Shown in pieces: positions 43,730 through 52,927 of a DNA stretch of 64,000 nucleotides; the first letter of the stretch is position 1, and every line of letters begins with the position of its first letter. The notes beneath the pieces were generated by a model. The model was given only the letters and a program-made list of their open reading frames with translations. It made no database searches and was not told the origin of the DNA. The stretch comes from Sulfurospirillum sp. UBA2217 (GTDB lineage: Bacteria; Campylobacterota; Campylobacteria; Campylobacterales; Sulfurospirillaceae), in NCBI GenBank assembly GCA_002328495.1, contig DCUJ01000009.1, forward strand, positions 136,555 through 200,554, read 5' to 3'. The position numbers and the translations under genes are program-made.

Positions 43730-44613
43730 AAGAAATTGTGGTAATTTCAGGCAAAGGTGGAACAGGAAAAACCTCAATAGCCGCAGCCTTTGCGACACTC
43801 GTTGGGGTGCAAGGGGTGATTGCCGATTGTGATGTGGACGCAGCAGATATGCATCTGTTGCTAAAACCTAGTATTGAGCTATGTGAAGATTTTTACAGCG
43901 GAGAGGGTGCTTTTATCGACCCAATGGAGTGTCGAAATTGTGGTGGGTGTGCGGATGTGTGTCGTTTTGATGCGATTGATTTTATCGGGGGACGTTATGT
44001 GATTAACCCCATTGCGTGCGAGGGATGTGGGTATTGTGCACGGGTGTGTCGCCCCAAAGCCATTGCCATGTCGCCAAAAATTTCAGGGCAGTGGTACCAA
44101 TCCATGAGTAAGCACGGTGCGTTTATGGTGCATGCCAAACTAGGTGTCGGAGCGGAGAACTCTGGAAAACTGGTCGCAAAAGTCAAAAAAGAGGCAAAAA
44201 CCTTAGCCCTACGTGAAGAAAAAGCATGGATGATCGTGGATGGCTCTCCAGGGATTGGATGTCCTGTGGTGTCAAGTTTGAGTGGGGCGCATTTTGTGGT
44301 GCTTGTGACCGAGCCTACCCCCTCAGGACTACACGATTTGGAGCGGGTCCATGCGGTGGTGAAACGTTTTGGTATTCCCTCGGGATGTATTATCAATAAA
44401 GCCGATCTTAATGAGGAGATGTGTGCACGCATCAAGGGATTTTTGGAGGCGGAGGGCATTAGCCTTTTAGCAACCATAGACTTTAATCCCTCCTTCACTA
44501 AAGCAATGGTGATGGAACAAACGATACTGGAGTACGATGATAGCTCCTTACATGCCCCTATCCAACACGCCTTTCAAACCATACAACACATTTTACAGGA
44601 GAAGAAACAATGA
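43726..44613 (+). CDS. MinD-superfamily ATPase with inserted ferredoxin domain (2)
   Basis: This 295-residue paralogue of the preceding gene has Walker A SGKGGTGKTS (residues 8-17) and an eight-cysteine ferredoxin unit with cysteines at the same residue numbers as its neighbour (69, 72, 75, 79, 98, 101, 104, 108). It also has DGSPGIGCPV and TEPTPSGLHDLE. The matching spacing suggests an old tandem duplication and a heterodimeric ATPase. It overlaps both neighbours by four bases. The role in cluster assembly is inferred from context only. Confidence 0.85.
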   Translation: MKEIVVISGKGGTGKTSIAAAFATLVGVQGVIADCDVDAADMHLLLKPSIELCEDFYSGEGAFIDPMECRNCGGCADVCRFDAIDFIGGRYVINPIACEGCGYCARVCRPKAIAMSPKISGQWYQSMSKHGAFMVHAKLGVGAENSGKLVAKVKKEAKTLALREEKAWMIVDGSPGIGCPVVSSLSGAHFVVLVTEPTPSGLHDLERVHAVVKRFGIPSGCIINKADLNEEMCARIKGFLEAEGISLLATIDFNPSFTKAMVMEQTILEYDDSSLHAPIQHAFQTIQHILQEKKQ

Positions 44614-44948
44614 AGATAGCATTTACAGCACAAGGAACGACGTGGGATTGTATGATCGAAGCGCGTTTTGGACGAACGGATTATCTCTTACTGTGGGACG
44701 AAGAGGCTCAAACGTTAGAGAGTTTTGATAACAATGAGGGTAAAAATGAAGCCCATGGTGCAGGGCCAAAGATGGCAAAAGTGCTGTTGGATTTAAAAGC
44801 AGATGTGCTCATTACGGGCAATGGTCCAGGGGAAAATGCCAATGCCATTTTGGGCAAAAGTGGTGTCAAAATGTACGTAGGTGCAGGAGATATGCGTGTA
44901 AAAGAGGCATATGAGGCATATAAAGCAGGGAAATTACCTCTTTTTTAA
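44610..44948 (+). CDS. NifX/NafY-like dinitrogenase iron-molybdenum cofactor-binding family protein
   Basis: This 112-residue single-domain protein of the NifB/NifX/VnfX C-terminal family starts MKIAFTAQGTTWDCMIEARFGRTDYLLLWDEE, with ADVLITGNGPGENANAIL and YVGAGDMRVKEAYEAYKAGKL. Family members bind metal-sulfur cofactors and carry them between assembly proteins. It is the last gene of the DUF134/MinD/MinD run, with a four-base overlap upstream, and overlaps the convergent trkH by four bases. It is not evidence for a nitrogenase on its own. Confidence 0.85.
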   Translation: MKIAFTAQGTTWDCMIEARFGRTDYLLLWDEEAQTLESFDNNEGKNEAHGAGPKMAKVLLDLKADVLITGNGPGENANAILGKSGVKMYVGAGDMRVKEAYEAYKAGKLPLF

Positions 44949-46393
44949 AAGCGCTTCCAAAAGGTACGTGAGAGCATCATAAAGACGGTGTAGCACTCTA
45001 AACGACCGATAATCATAGCCATGGAGAGGATGATTTTATCATACCATGTAAAAAAGCCATAATTATCGGTTGGACCCACTTCTCCAAGTCCTGGACCAAT
45101 ATTTCCAACCATGGAAACAGAGGCACTAAATGCGGTTATAAAATCATATCCTCTGGCATACAAATACATAAATAAAATAAACAATGTTAAGATATAAAGT
45201 GCAAAAAAACCAAAAATGGCATTGATGATTGAAGGACGAATTTGCCTATCATCGATAAAGACAGAGGTAATCACATCAGGTTGCAAAGAACGTTTCATTT
45301 CCAGTCCGATGTTTTTGAAAAAGAGAATGTAACGAATCATCTTGACCCCTCCAGCGGTGGAGCCAGAGTTTGCACTCATAATCATCGCAAGAATAGAAAT
45401 CATCAAGGCAAATTGTCCCCATGTTTCATAATCCGTTGAGGCAAAACCTGTGGTGGTTGCTAGGGCTGAAATATTAAAAAAAGCATGCATCATTGAATCG
45501 TGAAATGTGATAATTTCAGGGGTATCAAAGTAGTGAATGAGTCCCATACTTAAAGAGAGGAATGTAATGAGAAAAAGATACCATTTAACTTCTTCTGTGT
45601 TATAGCTCATCTTATCGCCTTTAAAAAAGCGAATATGGGACAAAAAGTTAATCCCTGAAATAATCATAAAAAAAGTGGTCACCCAAATAATCGCTTCGCT
45701 ATTAAAATAGCCAATCGAGCTGTTCTTAGTCGAAAATCCTCCAGTGGAAATCGTACTCATCGCATGGTTAATCGCATCAAATCCATCCATGCCAAAAAAC
45801 CATAAAAGGGAAAAATTAAGTAAGGTGAAGATGATATACACCGCCCAGATACGATTGGCGGTGTCTTTGATCTTTGGGGTGATTTTATCCATCGAAATGC
45901 CCGTAGACTCAGCTTTAAAAAGGCTCATTGAGCCACTAGGATTCAGAAGGGGTAAGAGTCCCACGCCCAAAACGATGATTCCAATTCCCCCAATCCAGTG
46001 CATCAAGCTTCGATGAAAGAGAATGGATTTTGGTAAGGATTCGACATCGCTGTAAACACTAGCTCCTGTGGTTGTAAAGCCACTCACCGCTTCAAAAAAG
46101 GCACTAGCAGGGTCAAGATGCGTGTACAAAATCATCGGAATCGCTCCACCAATGCCCAGTAAAATCCAAATAAAATTAACAGAGATGATGCTCTCTTTAA
46201 TTCCTAGTGTCATGGGACTGTCTTTGAGGATTAAAAAAAGAGAGAGGTTGATGATAAAAAGAGAGGACATCGAAAGAAGATACACAAAAACGTCTTCATT
46301 GTAAAAAAAGCCAATAATGGGAGGAACAAGAAACAAAAAAAAGACAACCAGCCCAACGGAGGAGACAAATTTAAGGATACTGGTGATGCTCAT
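44945..46393 (-). CDS. trkH: Trk-type potassium uptake protein TrkH
   Basis: This 482-residue potassium channel-like transporter of the TrkH/KtrB family has four pore repeats with recognisable filter segments: SGFTTTGAS, MSTISTGGFST, LATTTGFAS and VGNIGPGLG. About ten spans are visible. It imports K+ with the regulatory TrkA subunit encoded just upstream on the same strand (nine-base gap). The C-terminus GRLECYTVFMMLSRTFWKRF is typical of TrkH. Confidence 0.95.
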   Translation of the reverse strand: MSITSILKFVSSVGLVVFFLFLVPPIIGFFYNEDVFVYLLSMSSLFIINLSLFLILKDSPMTLGIKESIISVNFIWILLGIGGAIPMILYTHLDPASAFFEAVSGFTTTGASVYSDVESLPKSILFHRSLMHWIGGIGIIVLGVGLLPLLNPSGSMSLFKAESTGISMDKITPKIKDTANRIWAVYIIFTLLNFSLLWFFGMDGFDAINHAMSTISTGGFSTKNSSIGYFNSEAIIWVTTFFMIISGINFLSHIRFFKGDKMSYNTEEVKWYLFLITFLSLSMGLIHYFDTPEIITFHDSMMHAFFNISALATTTGFASTDYETWGQFALMISILAMIMSANSGSTAGGVKMIRYILFFKNIGLEMKRSLQPDVITSVFIDDRQIRPSIINAIFGFFALYILTLFILFMYLYARGYDFITAFSASVSMVGNIGPGLGEVGPTDNYGFFTWYDKIILSMAMIIGRLECYTVFMMLSRTFWKRF

Positions 46394-46402
46394 GGAAGCC
46401 TT

Positions 46403-47740
46403 TTAATCATGCTGTAACCATTTGGCTACAGATTCAAAATCGGATTCTTTGGTAAAGGCAACAATCACATCGTCTTTTTCAAACTGTGTAATCAATCTAA
46501 ATTCATAAATATCATTATCCCGTACGACAATAAAATGCCCTTTGTCGTCTATCTTTTCAGGTAAAAAAGGTTTGGTACCCAGCAAAGGGGAGTTCTCATC
46601 GATTTTGCGCAACAGCGCAGCACCCTCTCCACCACAAAATTTCTTTTGCACAAACACCCCATTGGATTCAATGCGCTCTAAAATGGAATAATAGGCATTG
46701 ATTTTTTCCCCACGCACCACTTCGATGTTGAGGTTTCGCATCAAGGAAGAGTAGACGATATCGTTGTTGATACCGATGATTTTTTTAATCCCTTTTTGTT
46801 TGGCTTCGATACATTTGGTGATATTGTACTCATCATTTTTTGTAGCTGCGATGAACATGTCGGTATCAAAATGCGATTTGTCGATGATGTGGTCTGCATC
46901 GTAATTGGTCTTGCGCACCGTCACTTTGTTTTTGAGCTCAATATTGGCTTTACGGCACAGCTCAATGTTTTTGTCCATCATCTGAATCTCAATCCCTTTT
47001 TTTAACAGCACTTTGGCGATTTCAATACCCAAAGAATCCGCACCAAAGATAACACAGGTTTTAATGGGATGGGTTGTTTCATTGACTTCGCATACGGTGG
47101 ATCGTAAAGAGTTGATGGCACTTGGGAAGGCAAAAAAGTAGATAAGATCATGCGGAAGCATGGTTTCATCAGGTTTGGGAACAAAGAATTTTTTAGCCCG
47201 TTCAATCCCCGCAATCGCCACTTCACCACTGATTTCACCGATAAATGTGGAAATCATACGGGGTGTAAAGTCCTCTTTGAGGCGAATCGAAATCAGAAGA
47301 GCTTTGGTATACGCAAAGGCTTTAGCATTGTGCGCGTGGGAAAAATCGACCAAATACTTAAAGGGTTGGGCTGCTTCAACGGAGGGGACGATGGTGTCAC
47401 TGATGTTGAGTTTTGTTTTGATAAGGTCACTGGCAAAAAAGGTGTTTTTGAGGCGAATAATTTTGCGCTTAACGGTCGCGATATTGTCAATAATCAAAGA
47501 AGAGAGAAGATTGACCTCGTCAGTATCCGTGACTGCAATAAAAAGATCGACATTGGGATTGATGCCAAAGTAGGTATGCGGATTTTCGATATTTCCGCAA
47601 ATACCCATAACATCTAAATTTTCTTGAATATTTTGGATGGCATATTCATTTTGGTCAATCACCGTCACACTGTTGTTCACCATCAAATGTTTGGCGATAC
47701 TATAACCCACTTTTCCAGCACCCGCTATGATAACTTGCAT
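46403..47740 (-). CDS. trkA: Trk potassium uptake regulatory subunit TrkA
   Basis: This 445-residue cytoplasmic protein has two RCK units, each a Rossmann domain followed by a TrkA-C domain. The first begins MQVIIAGAGKVGYSIAKHL and the second VIFGADSLGIEIAKVLLKKG. It binds NAD(H)/ATP and gates TrkH. It precedes trkH in the same direction with nine bases between them, a clear operon. Confidence 0.95.
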   Translation of the reverse strand: MQVIIAGAGKVGYSIAKHLMVNNSVTVIDQNEYAIQNIQENLDVMGICGNIENPHTYFGINPNVDLFIAVTDTDEVNLLSSLIIDNIATVKRKIIRLKNTFFASDLIKTKLNISDTIVPSVEAAQPFKYLVDFSHAHNAKAFAYTKALLISIRLKEDFTPRMISTFIGEISGEVAIAGIERAKKFFVPKPDETMLPHDLIYFFAFPSAINSLRSTVCEVNETTHPIKTCVIFGADSLGIEIAKVLLKKGIEIQMMDKNIELCRKANIELKNKVTVRKTNYDADHIIDKSHFDTDMFIAATKNDEYNITKCIEAKQKGIKKIIGINNDIVYSSLMRNLNIEVVRGEKINAYYSILERIESNGVFVQKKFCGGEGAALLRKIDENSPLLGTKPFLPEKIDDKGHFIVVRDNDIYEFRLITQFEKDDVIVAFTKESDFESVAKWLQHD

Positions 47741-47807
47741 ACTACTTCTTTAGTCTTAAAATTTAGTCTGCAAAAATTCTATCACAATTCATGCTAAAAA
47801 GAGATGA

Positions 47808-48290
47808 TTATTTTGGACCTTCATTCTCGATGAACTGTTTTATGCTTTCAGTATACTGCTCTTTGAGTACATTTACAAACGCATTGGCACGTTTTGAATC
47901 GGTCATGGTGATGAGGGCTTCATCTCCAAATTTGTCGCTAATTTTATTGAGTTCATAGTTGAGTTTTGATTTTTCATTGAGCTTTGTAAGTGCTTTGTGA
48001 AAGGCATCATCCATCTCTTTGTTTTGAAGCTTATGGTTCTGGTAAAGGTAAAGTGCAATTTTATAGACTTCATCTTTATCGGTGCTGTAAACTTCAACGT
48101 AGTTGATGGTGTCATCAAGGAGTTTGATATTGAAATGTTTTTGATCTTTCGTGACACACGAATAAGCAGAACATTTAAATCCATTGGCTTCTAAAAATGC
48201 ACGATCTTTTCCGATTAATTCATCTAAAAAACCAGCAGACAAACTGATGTGGGTGAGCAATACCGTAACGAAAAGGAGTTTTTTAACCAT
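47808..48290 (-). CDS. Exported protein of unknown function
   Basis: This 160-residue protein has a cleavable signal peptide (MVKKLLFVTVLLTHISLSA), after which the sequence is charged and helical with two cysteines close together (FKCSAYSCV), a possible periplasmic disulfide. I recognise no family. ATG 48290 is chosen because AAAGGG lies just upstream and the longer frame would run into the tRNA gene. That AAAGGG is part of an extended TTACATGTAA copy (48302-48311). Confidence 0.65.
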   Translation of the reverse strand: MVKKLLFVTVLLTHISLSAGFLDELIGKDRAFLEANGFKCSAYSCVTKDQKHFNIKLLDDTINYVEVYSTDKDEVYKIALYLYQNHKLQNKEMDDAFHKALTKLNEKSKLNYELNKISDKFGDEALITMTDSKRANAFVNVLKEQYTESIKQFIENEGPK

Positions 48291-48316
48291 CACGTAACCC
48301 TTTACATGTAAAGAAG

Positions 48317-48393
48317 TGGTGGGTCCTGAGTGATTTGAACACTCGACCACCCCGTTATGAGCGGGGTGCTCTAACCAACTGAGCTAAGGACCC
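48317..48393 (-). tRNA. tRNA with CAU anticodon (Met, or Ile2 if lysidine-modified)
   Basis: Read on the minus strand, the gene starts GGGTCCTTAGCTCAG, with a D arm (AGCTCAGTTGGTTAGAGC), the anticodon stem-loop CCCCG-CTCATAA-CGGGG, a T arm with GTTCAAATC, the closing AGGACCC and an encoded CCA, 77 bases in all. The anticodon is CAT. The variable loop and the CCTTAGCTCAG start resemble Ile2 (decoding AUA) as much as elongator Met, and I cannot separate them by eye. Confidence 0.92.
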
Positions 48394-48426
48394 ATTTTTA
48401 AGACGCAAATTGTACTCTTTCAAACG

Positions 48427-49539
48427 TTAAAAGAGCTTTAAGCCTCGTATGGAACGGTAGGTCGGATCAAAACGAAATACGAGTAAATTTTCTAAAATAC
48501 CAAAAAGAGCAAAAAAGGTAATAAAACTACTGCCCCCATAGCTAAAAAAAGGCAGAGGAACTCCGACAACAGGGGCTAGACCTATGGTCATGGCAATGTT
48601 AATACTCATGTAAAAGAAAATCAGTAATGAGATACTGCTTGTGATAACTTTGGCAAAAGGGTCGTCACTGAGTTTAAAATTAAGCGTCATCAAATGGACA
48701 ATAAGGAGGGCATACAAGGCAATGAGCCCTAGTGCTCCACCAAATCCAAAGCGCTCTACGGTATAAGCAAAGATAAAATCACTCGTAGCAATGGGCAAAA
48801 ATTTATAGTGTGTTTGGGTTGCCTCATCTTTGTCTTTACCGCTAAGCCCACCTGAGCCTATGGCGATGATGGATTGCTTGACATGGTAACTAGGGCTTTC
48901 GGAAACAAAGTCCGTAATGCGCTTTTTTTGATAATCGTGTAAATTGTTGTAGAGCAAAGGGCTACTGATACCTATGAGAAGGGCTAGGGTAATCCATATT
49001 TTTGGATTGACACCGATGATGAACAAGGTGCCATATCCTAGCAATAAAAGAATGAGAGCTGTGCCTAAATCAGGCTCTTTGACGATAAGGATAAAGGGAA
49101 GAAGAATATAGAAGCTCAGTTTCATAAAGGCTTTCCATCCGTAGCCGTTTTCCTCTGGAGGATTGTGTTTAATCAGATAGGCTAGCATAAGCATAAAGGC
49201 TGGTTTGAAAATTTCTGAGGGTTGAATGGTAAAATGAACAAAAGGAATTTCAAGCCATCTTCTAGCACCCAGTTTTGCAATGCCAAAAAATTCAACGCTA
49301 ATGAGTAAGAGAATGGTTGTCCAATAAAATAGAGGAATCAACCACTCAATTTTTTTAAGAGGGGTTAGGAGAAAAATAAAAAAAACTATAATCCCCACCG
49401 TAAAATAGACCAACTGTTTATTGGCTAACATAGTGCTAGCTTCAGAGATAAGATAATAGGAGATGGCAACGATGGGAATCACAAGTATAGGAATTAAAAA
49501 ATCAAAATGTGTTAAGATGCGCCTATCAATGTGAAACAC
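48427..49539 (-). CDS. rodA: Rod shape-determining protein RodA (FtsW/RodA/SpoVE)
   Basis: This 370-residue SEDS glycosyltransferase polymerises peptidoglycan during elongation together with PBP2. It has about ten spans, with conserved stretches GARRWLEIPFVHFTIQPSEIFKPAFMLMLAYL, KEPDLGTALILLLLGYGTLFIIG and GVPLPFFSYGGSSFITFFALFGILENL, diagnostic for the family. Length fits RodA rather than FtsW, and the N-terminus FDFLIPILVIPIVAISYYLI agrees. It is divergent from the pseudouridine synthase gene. Confidence 0.93.
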   Translation of the reverse strand: MFHIDRRILTHFDFLIPILVIPIVAISYYLISEASTMLANKQLVYFTVGIIVFFIFLLTPLKKIEWLIPLFYWTTILLLISVEFFGIAKLGARRWLEIPFVHFTIQPSEIFKPAFMLMLAYLIKHNPPEENGYGWKAFMKLSFYILLPFILIVKEPDLGTALILLLLGYGTLFIIGVNPKIWITLALLIGISSPLLYNNLHDYQKKRITDFVSESPSYHVKQSIIAIGSGGLSGKDKDEATQTHYKFLPIATSDFIFAYTVERFGFGGALGLIALYALLIVHLMTLNFKLSDDPFAKVITSSISLLIFFYMSINIAMTIGLAPVVGVPLPFFSYGGSSFITFFALFGILENLLVFRFDPTYRSIRGLKLF

Positions 49540-49586
49540 GAATACCCTTTGGAAATTTTCACGAAGTATATCAAAAATAGAGAAAA

Positions 49587-50579
49587 ATGGACGGTGAAAT
49601 GGAAGTTATCTGTGAAAAAGCTGGACGATTGGACAGTGTTTTAAGTGATGCCTTAGGCGTACCACGCAACCAAATTGAAAAACTCATTAAGAGCGTTGGT
49701 GTAGAAGTTGATGGTGTTGTGACGCACAAAAATAGTCTCAAACTCATGGGTGGGGAGAGTATAGTGTACACGTATGTCGAAGCCAAAGCTTCTCAAGGTG
49801 TGTATGAAGTTAGCTTTGATGTGCCTATTTTGTATGAAGATGACCATCTTTTGGTGGTCAATAAACCTCCCTTTTTAACCGTGCATGGAGCTCCTAGCGT
49901 GAAAGAAGCTACCTTAGTGGATTGGTTACATGTAAAGGGCATTACACTCTCGACGCTTAGCGGAGAAGAGAGACATGGCATTGTGCATCGTATCGATAAA
50001 GAGACCAGTGGAGCTTTGGTAGTGGCAAAGAGTAATGCCGCACACAGCGCACTGGCCATGCAATTAGAGTCCAAAAGTATGGGGCGGTATTATCTGGCAA
50101 TCATTGATGTGCCACTGAAGGAAAATATGGTCGTGGAACTCCCCATCGGTCGCAATCCCAACCATCGTTTAAAAATGGCAATTACCAAAGAGGGAAGAGG
50201 TGCTAAGAGTGCTTTTTGCAAACTTGCTACATCGAAAGATGGCAAAAAAGAGTTGATTGCGATTAAGCTTTTTACGGGCAGAACCCATCAAATCCGCGTC
50301 CACCTCAGTGCGCTCTCTCGTCACATCTTGGGCGATAGTTTATACGGCTTTAAGAGCCAAAATGGTACAATCCCCAGAGTTATGTTACATGCTTATGAGG
50401 TTTATCTCACCCATCCTTACACACACATGCCTTTGTCTGTGCATGCACCGCTGTTAGAGGATTTTGAAACCACATTGGCCCATCTTTTTTCAAAGGAAGA
50501 CTATGATGAAAAAATTAAACCTAATTGCATTAGGCACTGCTTTGATTCTGTTGATGAGTGGGTGCGAAAGGACACTTGA
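49587..50579 (+). CDS. RluA/RluD-family pseudouridine synthase
   Basis: This enzyme of up to 330 residues makes pseudouridine in rRNA. It has an N-terminal S4 domain (GRLDSVLSDALGVPRNQIEKLIKSVGVEVDG) and the catalytic motif HRIDKETSGALVVAKS with its active aspartate. The C-terminal RTHQIRVHLSALSRHILGDSLYG is also conserved. ATG 49599 is a possible later start. Its last 77 bases overlap the lipoprotein gene in another frame, and the extra C-terminal tail (PNCIRHCFDSVDEWVRKDT) looks like accidental extension. One palindrome copy is read as LHVK. Confidence 0.88.
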   Translation: MDGEMEVICEKAGRLDSVLSDALGVPRNQIEKLIKSVGVEVDGVVTHKNSLKLMGGESIVYTYVEAKASQGVYEVSFDVPILYEDDHLLVVNKPPFLTVHGAPSVKEATLVDWLHVKGITLSTLSGEERHGIVHRIDKETSGALVVAKSNAAHSALAMQLESKSMGRYYLAIIDVPLKENMVVELPIGRNPNHRLKMAITKEGRGAKSAFCKLATSKDGKKELIAIKLFTGRTHQIRVHLSALSRHILGDSLYGFKSQNGTIPRVMLHAYEVYLTHPYTHMPLSVHAPLLEDFETTLAHLFSKEDYDEKIKPNCIRHCFDSVDEWVRKDT

Positions 50580-51738
50580 AGCACCTAAGCAGCCTGCGAT
50601 TGACGCATCTTTGCCACGAGTGGATGCCTTGCGTACTTTACCTGACATTACTGAAATAGGCTTTGAATGGACACCCGTCTATGGGGATAGGGTCGAGGGG
50701 TATTACTTGTACCGAATGGAGGGTAGCAAGATGACAAAAATTGCCACCATTAAAGACAAATATATTTCACATTATGTCGACACCAAACTTAGCCCTGACA
50801 CTTCGTACAGTTATCGCATGTCAACCTATTCCGCGGAAAAAAGGGAGTCAGAACCCAGCCCTATCGTTACGGTTAGCACGATGGGGACGATTGAATCTGT
50901 TCCTTTTCTCAAAGCCATTACGGGTTTGCCCAATCGCATAAAATTGGTCTGGAGACCTCACCCTATGGAACGTGTTGAGTCGTACATTATCGAGCGTAAT
51001 GAGCTTAAATCTACCAAGTGGGATGAGGTTGGTAAAATTGATGGGCGCTTAAATGCGGAGTATATTGACAAAGATTTGAGGGATAATTATCTCTACCGCT
51101 ACCGCGTTAAAGTGAAAACTTTTGATGGCATTGTCTCAAAACCCAGCGAGATTGTAGAAGCCAGTACCAAGCCTTTGCCCAAAGGTGTGCATGGGGTTCG
51201 AGCTACGACTAATTTACCTAAAAAGATCCTTTTGAGTTGGGAGGCCTCAACGCAAAGTGATTTTGCCTACTATAAAATTTATCGCTCCAGTAACTCAACA
51301 CTCTTTTACAGCTATCATGGCAAGACTAAAAGTACAGAATTTGAAGATTTGGTCAGTGAGAATGGTAAAACATATTACTACAAAGTTGTGGTTGTTGATG
51401 TAGATGGTTTAGAGTCCTCACAACCAGAATCTCCTATTGTTGGAGCCACCCTTGGTCCTTTAGCGGCACCTTCGATTACGGCTATAAAGCACGATGGTCG
51501 TTCTGTTTTTATGAGTTGGAGAGGGGATGAAAACAGCGTAAAGTACACCATTACCAAAGAGTTTAAAAGTGGTGGAACAAGCAAGAAGCAGAATTTTACG
51601 GGTATTTTTGAACCAAATTACCAAGATATGGACACCATCCCAGGTGTTGAATACACCTATCATATCATTGCGATTGACACGTATGGCATTGCTTCGAAGC
51701 CATCGGATAGCATCGTTATCACGATTCCTAAGGATTAA
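50503..51738 (+). CDS. flpA: Fibronectin type III domain lipoprotein, FlpA-like
   Basis: This lipoprotein of about 411 residues has a signal ending in lipobox LLMSGCE and then about four fibronectin type III repeats, each with YYLYR/YKIYR-like cores and conserved Y-x-Y at strand F (SYSYRMSTY, LYRYRVKV, TYYYKVVVV, EYTYHIIAI). FN3-repeat lipoproteins between an RluA-type gene and trmB correspond in position to FlpA of C. jejuni, a surface fibronectin-binding adhesin. In a free-living relative the role may be cell-envelope related. ATG 50503 is chosen with AAGGAAG before it. Confidence 0.85.
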   Translation: MMKKLNLIALGTALILLMSGCERTLEAPKQPAIDASLPRVDALRTLPDITEIGFEWTPVYGDRVEGYYLYRMEGSKMTKIATIKDKYISHYVDTKLSPDTSYSYRMSTYSAEKRESEPSPIVTVSTMGTIESVPFLKAITGLPNRIKLVWRPHPMERVESYIIERNELKSTKWDEVGKIDGRLNAEYIDKDLRDNYLYRYRVKVKTFDGIVSKPSEIVEASTKPLPKGVHGVRATTNLPKKILLSWEASTQSDFAYYKIYRSSNSTLFYSYHGKTKSTEFEDLVSENGKTYYYKVVVVDVDGLESSQPESPIVGATLGPLAAPSITAIKHDGRSVFMSWRGDENSVKYTITKEFKSGGTSKKQNFTGIFEPNYQDMDTIPGVEYTYHIIAIDTYGIASKPSDSIVITIPKD

Positions 51739-51745
51739 GAAGGGT

Positions 51746-52927
51746 ATGCCAAATTTTCAGACCGCTTTTTTAAAACCTCTGGCGTATCCCCTTGTCTTTG
51801 GGGATACCCACTTCTTATGTGAAGCTTTCTCTCCTCGTAATGAACGTTTGGTAATGGCGTCCATTCAGGGTGCTAAATTGTTATTGCGTGTGATGCCAAA
51901 AAGTGATGGAACGTGGTTAATTAAAGGGGATAAGGCAACGCGTCCTTCGCAAGTGCCTTTGTTGCAAAAAGCTTTGATTGATTTTCGAAATGCCACGCAA
52001 GCGGTGGAAATCCATTCTAATATTGAGCCTAAAACCTTTTTACATGTAAAGAGGTCCCCCTTTCTAAAAGAGCTTGATTTTTTTGCGCATGCGTTTAACC
52101 CAGAGCGTGAGATATGGCTAGAAGTTGGTTTTGGCAGTGGAAGGCATCTGTTGCATCAAGCCAAGAAAAACCCCCAGATTCAGTTCATTGGTTTGGAAAT
52201 TCACAAGCCTTCGATTGAGCAGGTTTTAAAACAGTGCGAATTGCAAGGGATTGAAAACATCATGGTCATGGATTATGATGCGAGACTTTTTATGGAATTT
52301 TTACCCTCCAACAGCGTGGGAAGAATTTTTGTCCATTTCCCCGTTCCTTGGGATAAAAAACCCCATCGCCGTGTTTTTTCACATGGGTTTGTCGAAGAAG
52401 CCTTGAGGGTGTTACATGTAAGGGGGACATTGGAGCTTCGAACCGACTCTCAAGCGTATTTTGAATTTTCGTTTGGGGTGATGATGGCACTTGCCCGTGC
52501 TGATGTGCATGTAAACAAAAATGCGCTTTTAGAAATTTCCAGTAAATACGAAGACAGATGGCGTAAAATGGAAAAAGATATCTATGATGTGACGTTATGC
52601 AATGAAGTGGTTTCGAAGCCCATCGCCCCAATGAAAACCTTGCATTTTGATAGGTCTATTGATTTTTCTAAAGTCTTAAAAGGGTTTAGGACAGAAACAT
52701 TTAGGGGTGAAGGTTTTTTTGTCCATTTTGAAGAAATTTACAAGGTGGATGAAAACAGTGGCTGTATTCGTCTCTCTTTTGGAGCGCCTGAGCGGAATGA
52801 AAAGGCGTATGTTTGGATTGATGCAGAGGGTAATGCACGGTATCTTCCAGAGACAATTTTGGCAACAAAAAGCAACAGTGCTGCCGATCAATACATAAAA
52901 GAGTGGTTTCATGGAATATGTTATTAA
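51746..52927 (+). CDS. trmB: tRNA (guanine-N7-)-methyltransferase
   Basis: This 393-residue SAM-dependent enzyme methylates G46 of tRNA. The catalytic part starts at about residue 125 with the SAM motif LEVGFGSGRHLLHQAK, followed by FIGLEIHKPSIEQVL and FVHFPVPWDKKPHRRVF, typical of TrmB. There are about 100 extra residues on each side compared with the E. coli enzyme, as in other Campylobacterota. ATG 51746 follows AAGAAGGG, and the in-frame region upstream lies within the lipoprotein gene. Two TTACATGTAA copies (52040, 52412) are read as LHVK and LHVR. It overlaps ftsE by 17 bases. Confidence 0.92.
   Translation: MPNFQTAFLKPLAYPLVFGDTHFLCEAFSPRNERLVMASIQGAKLLLRVMPKSDGTWLIKGDKATRPSQVPLLQKALIDFRNATQAVEIHSNIEPKTFLHVKRSPFLKELDFFAHAFNPEREIWLEVGFGSGRHLLHQAKKNPQIQFIGLEIHKPSIEQVLKQCELQGIENIMVMDYDARLFMEFLPSNSVGRIFVHFPVPWDKKPHRRVFSHGFVEEALRVLHVRGTLELRTDSQAYFEFSFGVMMALARADVHVNKNALLEISSKYEDRWRKMEKDIYDVTLCNEVVSKPIAPMKTLHFDRSIDFSKVLKGFRTETFRGEGFFVHFEEIYKVDENSGCIRLSFGAPERNEKAYVWIDAEGNARYLPETILATKSNSAADQYIKEWFHGICY

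Noticed and set aside
42430..44948. Reading the NifX/MinD cluster as part of a nif operon
   Set aside because: No nifHDKENB genes are present and this gene set is common in non-diazotrophic anaerobes; only the cowN gene points to nitrogen fixation.
48290..48350. Longer start of the exported protein at 48350
   Set aside because: It would run through the tRNA gene and hide the signal peptide; ATG 48290 has AAAGGG and begins a proper signal.
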